A stretch of 5,620 nucleotides of DNA from an uncultured Clostridia bacterium. Lineage in GTDB: Bacteria; Bacillota; Clostridia; Christensenellales; Borkfalkiaceae. The notes beneath the pieces are model-generated. The model did no database searches, was not told the DNA's origin, and worked only from the letters and a program-made list of their open reading frames with translations. Where the stretch lies: the NCBI GenBank assembly GCA_947176445.1, contig CAMWQK010000072.1, forward strand, positions 1 through 5,620, written 5' to 3'. Positions 1 to 4,790 of the stretch are shown here, one piece after another (position 1 is the first letter of the stretch; each line of letters starts with the position of its first letter). A program made the position numbers and the translations under genes.

Positions 1-55
1 TTTCGGGGCTTTTGAGCGTGCCGTCGTAGTCGGACATGAAAATTTTATATTTCAT
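1..55 (-). CDS. HAD-superfamily hydrolase, N-terminal 18 residues only
   Basis: Only the first 18 codons are inside the window; the gene continues beyond position 1. The visible peptide starts MKYKIFMSDYDGT, and D9-x-D11-G-T matches HAD motif I (DxDGT), in which the first Asp is the phosphoryl-accepting nucleophile and the second the general acid/base in most phosphatases of this superfamily. A motif this close to the N-terminus, after one beta strand, fits Cof-type (class IIB) cytosolic sugar- or nucleotide-phosphate phosphatases, but the cap domain is not visible, so substrate and subclass are open. The ATG (55-53) overlaps the uvrC stop (57-55) by one base, as TGATG, and GAGGAA at 69-64 inside the uvrC end gives a ribosome binding site with 8-base spacing. 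This predicts co-transcription and translational coupling with uvrC. The HAD motif is clear; the function is not. Confidence 0.8.
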   Translation of the reverse strand, partial: MKYKIFMSDYDGTLKSPE

Positions 56-1863
56 CAAAGTTCTTCCTCGAAATACTTCTTGATGCGCGCCGCAAGCTCT
101 CTGCCGATACCGGGCACGTCTGCAAGTTCCTCTTCGCTCGCGCGCATGAGCTTGTCGATCGTGTCGAACTTCTGCATGAGCGCGATCCGCTTATTCTTAC
201 CGATCCCCTCCACCCCGTCAAGCACGGAGGAGAGATTGCGCTTGCTGTGCAGGCTGCGGAAATAGGTGATGGCAAAGCGGTGCGCCTCGTCGCGGACGCG
301 CTGTAACATTTTGAGCGAGTAATCCCGCCGATCGATCCTGACGCTCTCGTCGCTCCACAGCGTGAAGATCTCCTCTTCCTTTTTTGCGAGCGAGACGAGC
401 TCGATATCCTCGATTTGCAGCTCGTCGAAGATCTCCTTGACCGCGGAGAGCTGCCCCTTGCCGCCGTCGATGACGATGAGATCGGGTTTTTGAAACCGTT
501 CCTCTTCGTCCGTGCCCAGCTTGGAAAGCCGCCGAAGCAGCACTTCTTTGAGGGACGCAAAGTCGTCCGCCCCCTCCACCGTTCTGATCTTGAAGCGGCG
601 GTATTCATATTTATCCGCCTCGCCGTCGGTGAACACGACCATACTGCCCACCTTGTCCACGCCCGAAATGTTGGAGATATCGTAACACTCGATACGGCGC
701 GGATAGCGTTTGAGCGATAAGAGCTTTTTGAGACGCTCGCATGCGCCCTGCGTCATGTCGTTTTTATGTTCGATGGCGGACACCGATTTTTCGAGGTACT
801 CCTTCGCGTTGCGCGCCGCCATGTCTGCAAGTTCCTTCTTGACGCCGAACTTCGGGCGGGTGACTTCGAGTTTTCTGCCCGTCTTTTCCGCCGCGTACGC
901 CTTCAACAGCTCGTCGTCCGTCTCTTCTAAGAGAATGATCTCGTGCGGGAACTCGTGCGCCGTGTAGTACTGAATGAGGAAGCTCAAAAAGCCCTCCTCC
1001 GCCTCGGCTGCGCCTTCCTGTACGGGAAAGCTCCGCCCGCCCTGCATCATGCCCTTGCGCGTCACGAGCACGCTCGCGCAAGCGTACAGCCCGTTGGTGT
1101 TGAATGCCCAGATATCCGCGTCCACGTCGCGCGGCATAGCCGTGATCCGTTTAAGTTTGAGCCGCGAGAGCATGCTTATCTTTTCGCGGTACTCCATGGC
1201 GAGCTCAAACTCCTCGCTCTCCGCAAAGGTGCGCATCTTCTCCTCTAAAACCGCCTCCGCCTCTTCATAGTTGCCCGAGAGAAACGCGACCGTCTTTTCG
1301 ATCCGCTCGCGGTACTCCTCTTCGCTGCAAAGGTGCGCGCAGGGTGCGGGGCAGCGCTTCAAGTGATATTCAAGACAGGGCTTTTTGGCATTCGCCCCGA
1401 TGGCGACGCCGCACGTTCTCACGCCGTACACCGAGGACGCGATATCGAGAATATCTTTACAGCGAATACCGCCCATGAACGGACCGAAGTACTTGCCGTC
1501 CTTCTTGACGCGGCGGGTGATGGAGAGCCGCGGGAACGCCTCCTTGGTGTGCACCTTGATATAGGGATAGGTCTTGTCGTCCTTTAAGAGAATGTTGTAC
1601 TTCGGCTTGTGCTTTTTGATGAGGTTGTTTTCGAGCGCGAGCGCGTCTACCTCGGACGGGGTCACAATATACGAAAAGTCGGCAATACAGTCCACCATTG
1701 CCTGCACTTTATCCGTTTTGAGTGTGGAATGGAAGTACTGACGGACGCGGTTTTTTAAGACGCGCGCCTTGCCGACGTAGATCACCGTGCCCTGCTTGTC
1801 GAGCATGATATACACGCCCGGACTGTCGGGCAGCAGTTTGAGTTTTTCCCGTATGATGCTCAT
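55..1863 (-). CDS. uvrC: UvrABC system protein C (excinuclease subunit)
   Basis: UvrC makes both incisions, 3' and 5' of a DNA lesion, in nucleotide excision repair after UvrA/UvrB damage recognition. From the ATG at 1863 the protein is 602 residues, a normal family length. Visible domains in order: GIY-YIG nuclease (about 12-95; G16-V-Y18, Y29-V-G31, R39, E78); four cysteines C151, C163, C171, C175, whose spacing matches the cysteines reported to hold an iron-sulfur cluster in E. coli UvrC; UVR/UvrB-binding helix pair (about 197-232); RNase H-like 5' nuclease with candidate catalytic D395 (CYDIS), D466 (IDGGKGQ) and H528 (DEAHRF); and tandem helix-hairpin-helix DNA binding (about 546-602, with GIGK and GIGR loops). 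All key residues are present, so it should be active. The start at 1863 is preferred over an in-frame one at 1911 because GAGG precedes it by 4 bases and a promoter occupies 1903-1931. It is probably transcribed from that promoter together with the downstream HAD gene. Confidence 0.98.
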   Translation of the reverse strand: MSIIREKLKLLPDSPGVYIMLDKQGTVIYVGKARVLKNRVRQYFHSTLKTDKVQAMVDCIADFSYIVTPSEVDALALENNLIKKHKPKYNILLKDDKTYPYIKVHTKEAFPRLSITRRVKKDGKYFGPFMGGIRCKDILDIASSVYGVRTCGVAIGANAKKPCLEYHLKRCPAPCAHLCSEEEYRERIEKTVAFLSGNYEEAEAVLEEKMRTFAESEEFELAMEYREKISMLSRLKLKRITAMPRDVDADIWAFNTNGLYACASVLVTRKGMMQGGRSFPVQEGAAEAEEGFLSFLIQYYTAHEFPHEIILLEETDDELLKAYAAEKTGRKLEVTRPKFGVKKELADMAARNAKEYLEKSVSAIEHKNDMTQGACERLKKLLSLKRYPRRIECYDISNISGVDKVGSMVVFTDGEADKYEYRRFKIRTVEGADDFASLKEVLLRRLSKLGTDEEERFQKPDLIVIDGGKGQLSAVKEIFDELQIEDIELVSLAKKEEEIFTLWSDESVRIDRRDYSLKMLQRVRDEAHRFAITYFRSLHSKRNLSSVLDGVEGIGKNKRIALMQKFDTIDKLMRASEEELADVPGIGRELAARIKKYFEEEL

Positions 1864-1902
1864 CGCGCCTCTTTGCGTATCCTCAAATTCCGATACACAA
1901 TT

Positions 1903-1931
1903 ATTATACACGCTTTTTGCATTTTTTTCAA
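1903..1931 (-). promoter_or_regulatory. SigA-type promoter of uvrC
   Basis: On the minus strand, TTGAAA (1931-1926) is followed by a 17-base spacer and a perfect TATAAT (1908-1903). The predicted transcription start is near 1896, about 33 bases before the uvrC ATG. The promoter lies in the 88-base gap after the arsR-like gene, so uvrC can be expressed independently of it. No LexA/DinR-type SOS box was noticed in the gap. No terminator is visible between the arsR-like stop and this promoter, so read-through from upstream may add to expression. Confidence 0.85.
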
Positions 1932-1951
1932 GAACTTAGCGCACCTTTTTT

Positions 1952-2290
1952 TCAATAACCCAAAAACTCGACGCCCTTCAACAGTACGTCGTTCACGACC
2001 TCGTTGACAAGCTCGTAGAAAATGATTTTCCCGTGCCGATCGGCGCGCACGAGCCCCACGTCCTTCAAAAAGCGCAGCTGGTGGGAGACGGTCGTCTGGT
2101 TGATATCGAGCACGCGCGAAATATCGGTGACGCACATCTCGGAGATGGCGAGCGCGGATAAGATCCGCAGCCGCGTCTCATCCGAAAAGATGGAAAAGAA
2201 GCGCACGAGGGCGGTGAGAATTTCCCCCTGCGGCACGTAGTCCTCCACCATGCTCATCGTGCGGCGATCGAGAAGTAATGTTTCCGTCAT
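1952..2290 (-). CDS. ArsR/SmtB-family winged-helix transcriptional regulator
   Basis: This is a 112-residue dimeric-type winged-helix repressor. FFSIFSDETRLRILSAL (about 31-47) is the typical ArsR N-terminal helix region, residues 55-78 form the helix-turn-helix with the recognition segment INQTTVSHQLRFL, and VRADRHGKIIFYEL (81-94) is the beta wing. The usual metal sites look absent. The alpha-3 signature ELCVCD is EMCVTD here, leaving one cysteine (C53), and the C-terminal helix lacks the Asp/His/Glu set of the SmtB/CzrA alpha-5 site. It may therefore sense something other than a classical metal, or nothing. The start at 2290 is chosen because AAAAGGAGG (2306-2298) sits 7 bases upstream; an in-frame GTG at 2326 would translate through that site and into a flanking repeat. 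Its leader is almost entirely the 280-bp element described separately. Target and ligand cannot be read from the sequence; nearby uvrC has its own promoter. Confidence 0.92.
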   Translation of the reverse strand: MTETLLLDRRTMSMVEDYVPQGEILTALVRFFSIFSDETRLRILSALAISEMCVTDISRVLDINQTTVSHQLRFLKDVGLVRADRHGKIIFYELVNEVVNDVLLKGVEFLGY

Positions 2291-2306
2291 ATCAAGTCCT
2301 CCTTTT

Positions 2307-2586
2307 AACCAGAGAATTCCAAACACGAACTCTATTTTCAGGCTAAATTTTGGCTAATACGGCGTTAAGCCCGCTTGCCGTGCCACCCAGCACGCCTGCG
2401 CGGTCTTGCCTTGTCTAATCTCAAAATTTAGCTCTGAAAATTGCGAAGCACCCTCGCGTACGGATTTTGCGATGATTTGTGTTTGTAGCGACCGAGGCGT
2501 ACAAAGACGTACACCGAGCGGAGCTACGGACGCAAAGCGCGCAAAATGCGCCGCGCGGGAGAGTTGAGGTTTAGAATTTTCTGGTT
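2307..2586. repeat. 280-bp element bounded by 18-bp inverted repeats (MITE-like or structured RNA)
   Basis: The two ends are inverted copies. AACCAGAGAATTCCAAAC (2307-2324) matches the reverse complement of 2569-2586 at 16 of 18 positions. In a minus-strand transcript the ends would pair over 17 of 18 positions (16 Watson-Crick, one G-U, one A-C mismatch). Inside are a second long inverted repeat (2334-2352 with 2422-2441), a small hairpin GCGCA/TGCGC (2539-2551), and nested short complements TTTGCG/CGCAAA (2466-2471 with 2531-2536) and GTAGC/GCTAC (2485-2489 with 2523-2527). There is no convincing coding sequence. The left end abuts the ribosome binding site of the arsR-like gene, and the right end coincides with the predicted start of transcription from the promoter at 2593-2601. 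No target-site duplication is evident (flanks TTTT and TATG). Two readings fit: a miniature inverted-repeat element, or a large structured 5' leader or independent RNA. Only one copy is in the window, so dispersion is untested. Confidence 0.7.
2334..2441. repeat. Inner inverted repeat, 19/20-bp arms, 69-base interior
   Basis: ATTTTCAGGCTAAATTTTG (2334-2352) is the reverse complement of 2422-2441 apart from one extra base in the second arm, giving 19 pairs with a single bulge. The 69 enclosed bases are GC-richer and contain two short hairpins that share bases and so exclude each other: ACGGC/GCCGT (2359-2363 with 2377-2381) and CGTGC/GCACG (2379-2383 with 2390-2394). A direct repeat GGCTAA occurs at 2341 (split by the arm) and 2352, 11 bases apart. 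No T run follows either arm, so this is not an intrinsic terminator. Confidence 0.75.
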
Positions 2587-2592
2587 TATGAA

Positions 2593-2625
2593 AGTATAAC
2601 ATATGTGTCCGCGCGCACGTTGCAA
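2593..2625 (-). promoter_or_regulatory. Candidate extended -10 promoter ahead of the 280-bp element and arsR-like gene
   Basis: On the minus strand TGTTATACT (2601-2593) is an extended -10 (TGn plus TATACT). The hexamer 17 bases upstream is poor. A TTGCAA (2625-2620) is spaced 21 bases from TATACT, or 16 bases from an overlapping TATGTT (2603-2598). Predicted transcription would begin near 2586, exactly at the edge of the inverted-repeat element, and give a leader of about 296 bases before the arsR-like ATG. TGCAA-CCA-TTGCA (2621-2633) is a small inverted repeat over the -35 region that could be an operator. No better promoter was seen between 2310 and 2586. Confidence 0.45.
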
Positions 2626-2666
2626 CCATTGCACGAATACGGGCGAAATGCGTCGAATATGACAAT

Positions 2667-2697
2667 AAAAAAAGAGCTACGGAAAACCCGCAGCCCT
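2667..2697 (-). terminator. Intrinsic terminator of the BspA-like gene
   Basis: In the minus-strand transcript AGGGCUGCGG (2697-2688) pairs with CCGUAGCUCU (2682-2673) over 10 positions, two of them G-U, around a five-base loop, and is followed by seven U (2673-2667). The two positions that wobble in this orientation are mismatches in the opposite one, which supports minus-strand use. A T-rich stretch on the plus side (2697-2705) could give weak function in the other direction, but no plus-strand gene leads into it. It lies about 200 bases past the stop codon of the lipoprotein gene. Confidence 0.85.
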
Positions 2698-2715
2698 TTC
2701 TTTTTCAAAATATGT

Positions 2716-2804
2716 CTCGCGAGGAAAACCACGCTTTTCCGCTGCGAGCCTCAATTTGCCAAAAACTTTTGGCTTATTGTCTGTTGTTGAAGAATGACAA
2801 CAAC
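2716..2804 (-). other. Three consecutive hairpins in the 3' region of the BspA-like transcript
   Basis: Three inverted repeats follow one another. GTTGTTG/CAACAAC (2783-2789 with 2798-2804) has 7 pairs and an 8-base loop. GCCAAAA/TTTTGGC (2758-2764 with 2767-2773) is nearly a perfect palindrome. CTCGC plus GGAAAA pair with TTTTCC plus GCGAG (2716-2728 with 2735-2748), giving 11 pairs with a small internal loop. None is followed by a T run. Together with the 18-bp hairpin at 2832-2874 and the terminator at 2667-2697 they make a five-hairpin stretch of about 200 bases without a supportable gene. It may be a structured 3' UTR or a separate small RNA ending at the terminator. Confidence 0.6.
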
Positions 2805-2831
2805 TTAAACGCCGCAGATAGGTTAATTTCC

Positions 2832-2874
2832 TCGAACGATTTGTTTTGCCGACCTTGCAAAACAAATCGTTCGA
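2832..2874. repeat. Perfect 18-bp inverted repeat (7-base loop) just after the BspA-like stop
   Basis: TCGAACGATTTGTTTTGC (2832-2849) is exactly repeated in inverse at 2857-2874, around CGACCTT. It starts three bases past the TAA of the lipoprotein gene in the direction of transcription. The sequence after it on the minus strand begins GAGGAAATT, with no U tract, so it is not a standard intrinsic terminator. It could protect the mRNA 3' end, work with Rho, or be a solo palindromic repeat. Confidence 0.85.
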
Positions 2875-2877
2875 AAA

Positions 2878-4500
2878 TTATTCGAATATGATAATATTTC
2901 CGTCCTTCGTCACAATACCGTCGGAGCAAATCACTTCGTCGAAGCCCATCGGAAACCGCCAGAAATCTTCCTTCGGAAGATCCAGCCAAGCCTGCACCGT
3001 GCCGAGGAACTTGAATTCCGTGATCTGACTGTTTGTGACAAACGCGCCGATTTCGATCTTCCCCACGCCGAGGGTGAGCGTCACCGAAGTGAGCTGCGGC
3101 GACGTGCCGAAGAATGCGTTGCTCACGATCGTGTACTTCTCCCCCTGAAAATCATCGGGCAGAACGATTTTGCTCTGACCGCCGACGTAGCCGACAAGCT
3201 CGATCGCCTCGCCGCTATCGTAGAAGAGGAAGCCGTCGTCCGTCACGGTAAACTTGCTCGCCCCTTCATCGGGCTTGTAGAGATTGACAGCGCCTGCGGC
3301 AATTCCGCCGAATGCGTCGCTCCCCGCCTCCAATTCGAGCGAAGAGCCGTTGCAGATCTCCACGAGCGAATAGCACTCCGAAAAGGCGAGATTGCCGATC
3401 GTCTCGACCGTGCTCGGAAGGCTCACACGACGCAGCGTCTTGCACGCGCCGAACGCGCGGTCGCCAATCCGCACGAACCCGTCGGGCAGCGAGAGCTCAT
3501 AGAGCGCAGTGCACCAGGCAAACGCGCGCTCGCCGATACTTTCAAGCCCGTTACCGAAGGAGACGCTCTTCAAGCTGAGACAGCCGAAAAAGGCATCCGC
3601 CCTGATCTCCTTCACCCCGTTCGGGATACTCATCTGTGTAAGCGCGGTACAGTCCCAGAACACGCCCGTGCCGAGCGACTGCACGCTCGCAGGCAGATCG
3701 ACCTCGGTGATACCCGAACACTTCGCAAACGCGTTGTCGCCGATCTCCGTGAGGCTATCAAAAAACAGCATTTCGTTTAAGTTCGGGCAGGCGAAGAACG
3801 CACTGCTCCCGACCGTTTCAATGCTCCGCGGGAAATAGACGGTCTTCACCGACTTGTTTCCGCTGAACGCACTTGTTCCGACCGCCGTGACGGGCAACCC
3901 TTCGTACTGATCGGCGATGACGACGTCTTCGCTCACGCAGTCGCTCCCGTCGAATACATAGTAGGAAGTTACGGTATCATTCTCATAGACGGGACGGTAT
4001 GTAATGCCTTCGCTCGGCTCGGGCACGCCACATTCTATGCAGCTGCCGTCTTCGAACATATGCGGCAACATGCGAATGCGCTCGTGCGGCTTCAACACTT
4101 CACCGCAGGTGAGGCAGTATTCTTCGTCCGTCAGTCCGAGTTGGGTACACGAGGGCGAAGTCCCGTCGCGCACGTCGGCGGTATGCCGAACGCCGAGGTT
4201 TTGTTGCTCAATCAGCACCTCACCGCAACGCGAGCAGTGCTTGCCCTCGGTGAGTCCCTCCACGGTGCAGCTCCCCTCTACCGCAGGATCGACGACCTCG
4301 ATATGCCCCGCATAGATGACGCCGTTGAGCACCTTTCCGCACGAACAGGAGGAAATTCTCAGCCCGTTCTCCGTGCAGTTCGCCTCTTTTACGACCTCCC
4401 ACTTCCCGTAGGAATGGACGTGCTCGCAGGCGGAAAGCCCGAATGCCAAAAACAGCGCGCACGCTGCAAACGCAAGCAAAAATATCGCTCTTTTCCGCAT
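2878..4500 (-). CDS. BspA-like leucine-rich-repeat surface lipoprotein with N-terminal Cys-pair repeats
   Basis: The 540-residue product is predicted to be exported and lipid-anchored on the outer face of the membrane. MRKR, a hydrophobic core and the lipobox LSA-C25 form a type II signal peptide. Residues 42-157 hold cysteine repeats of the form C-T-x-x-G-(x)n-C-x-x-C-G: C42/C52/C54 (the pair is CxC here), C78/C89/C92, C118/C129/C132, then a half repeat C154/C157. They may bind Zn or form disulfides. Residues 200-397 are BspA-type (LRR_5-like) repeats ending in IG-x-x-AF; the final Phe falls at 212, 235, 258, 281, 304, 327, 350 and 373, exactly 23 apart, with a 24-residue last unit ending at 397. 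The tail (398-540) has weaker repeat-like stretches and no LPxTG sorting signal. The start at 4500 has AAGGAGG (4514-4508) 7 bases upstream; the in-frame ATG at 4536 lies in the promoter. Relatives often act in adhesion or ligand binding; the specific partner is unknown. Confidence 0.93.
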   Translation of the reverse strand: MRKRAIFLLAFAACALFLAFGLSACEHVHSYGKWEVVKEANCTENGLRISSCSCGKVLNGVIYAGHIEVVDPAVEGSCTVEGLTEGKHCSRCGEVLIEQQNLGVRHTADVRDGTSPSCTQLGLTDEEYCLTCGEVLKPHERIRMLPHMFEDGSCIECGVPEPSEGITYRPVYENDTVTSYYVFDGSDCVSEDVVIADQYEGLPVTAVGTSAFSGNKSVKTVYFPRSIETVGSSAFFACPNLNEMLFFDSLTEIGDNAFAKCSGITEVDLPASVQSLGTGVFWDCTALTQMSIPNGVKEIRADAFFGCLSLKSVSFGNGLESIGERAFAWCTALYELSLPDGFVRIGDRAFGACKTLRRVSLPSTVETIGNLAFSECYSLVEICNGSSLELEAGSDAFGGIAAGAVNLYKPDEGASKFTVTDDGFLFYDSGEAIELVGYVGGQSKIVLPDDFQGEKYTIVSNAFFGTSPQLTSVTLTLGVGKIEIGAFVTNSQITEFKFLGTVQAWLDLPKEDFWRFPMGFDEVICSDGIVTKDGNIIIFE

Positions 4501-4525
4501 AGGCTCTCCTCCTTCTTTTTTAATT

Positions 4526-4539
4526 TTATTGTACAATAA
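4526..4539. promoter_or_regulatory. 14-bp perfect palindrome over the -10 of the BspA-like promoter, candidate operator
   Basis: TTATTGTACAATAA is a perfect palindrome containing the TACAAT -10 hexamer. A dimeric regulator bound here would block the promoter. AT-rich palindromes of this size also arise by chance around -10 elements, so this is a weak candidate. Confidence 0.35.
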
Positions 4540-4557
4540 TTAACGGTCTGCTGTCAA
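4528..4557 (-). promoter_or_regulatory. SigA-type promoter of the BspA-like lipoprotein gene
   Basis: On the minus strand a perfect TTGACA (4557-4552) is followed by an 18-base spacer and TACAAT (4533-4528). Transcription should start near 4521, about 20 bases before the ATG at 4500. The -35 lies only 23 bases past the stop codon of the copper chaperone domain, and no terminator hairpin is visible in between, so the copper operon transcript may run into this gene. Confidence 0.85.
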
Positions 4558-4580
4558 TACAATCAACTAAATCGAGCGGA

Positions 4581-4790
4581 TTATTTGATACTTTCGACCT
4601 CGTAGCCCGCCTCCGTGACCGCAGAGATGAGCGCCTCGTCGCTCACGTCCTTTGCAAGCGTCACGACGGCTTGCTTCTTTTTAAGATCGACCTCCGCGCC
4701 GCTCACGCCCTCGACCGCCTTCAACGCGTCGCCCACGTGCTTCACGCAGTGCGCACACATCATGCCCTTTACCTTCAATGTCTTTGTCAT
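4581..4790 (-). CDS. copZ: CopZ-like copper chaperone / HMA domain with its own start
   Basis: From the ATG at 4790 this gives a 69-residue HMA-fold protein, the normal size of a free copper chaperone. GMMCAHC carries the metal-binding C12-x-x-C15, with Met in place of the more common Thr before the cysteine motif. The rest follows the beta-alpha-beta-beta-alpha-beta pattern, ending in AGYEV. Such proteins bind Cu(I) in the cytosol and hand it to CopA or a copper regulator. AGGAG (4803-4799), 8 bases before the ATG, is an excellent ribosome binding site, so a free chaperone is probably made even though the upstream ATPase frame runs through. In the frame reached by -1 shifting, the ATPase would stop at TAG (4794-4792), one base before this ATG, as in an ordinary copA-copZ pair. 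No terminator is visible after the stop. Confidence 0.85.
   Translation of the reverse strand: MTKTLKVKGMMCAHCVKHVGDALKAVEGVSGAEVDLKKKQAVVTLAKDVSDEALISAVTEAGYEVESIK

Noticed and set aside
1864..1911. 16-residue N-terminal extension of uvrC
   Set aside because: Its ATG lies inside the -10/-35 promoter region, upstream of the predicted transcript start, and the peptide is unlike the UvrC N-terminus.
2291..2326. 12-residue N-terminal extension of the arsR-like gene from GTG
   Set aside because: It would translate through the ideal ribosome binding site at 2298-2306 and the left inverted repeat; no binding site precedes the GTG.
2364..2370. GTTAAGC, which fits the integron attC core GTTRRRY
   Set aside because: No partner RYYYAAC core at suitable distance and orientation was found, and there is no integrase or cassette context.
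2380..2388. GGGTGGCAC on the minus strand, resembling the T-box antiterminator core
   Set aside because: The following bases do not continue the T-box consensus, no terminator with a U run follows, no Stem I motifs were seen, and an arsR-like gene is not an expected T-box target.
2354..2665. 103-residue open frame on the minus strand across the inverted-repeat element
   Set aside because: It would start at TTG next to the terminator T run with no ribosome binding site, spans a promoter candidate and hairpins, and has no recognisable domain.
2677..2989. Two short minus-strand open frames (2677-2865 and 2774-2989)
   Set aside because: They lie on hairpins and the end of the lipoprotein gene, overlap each other, and show no ribosome binding site or domain.
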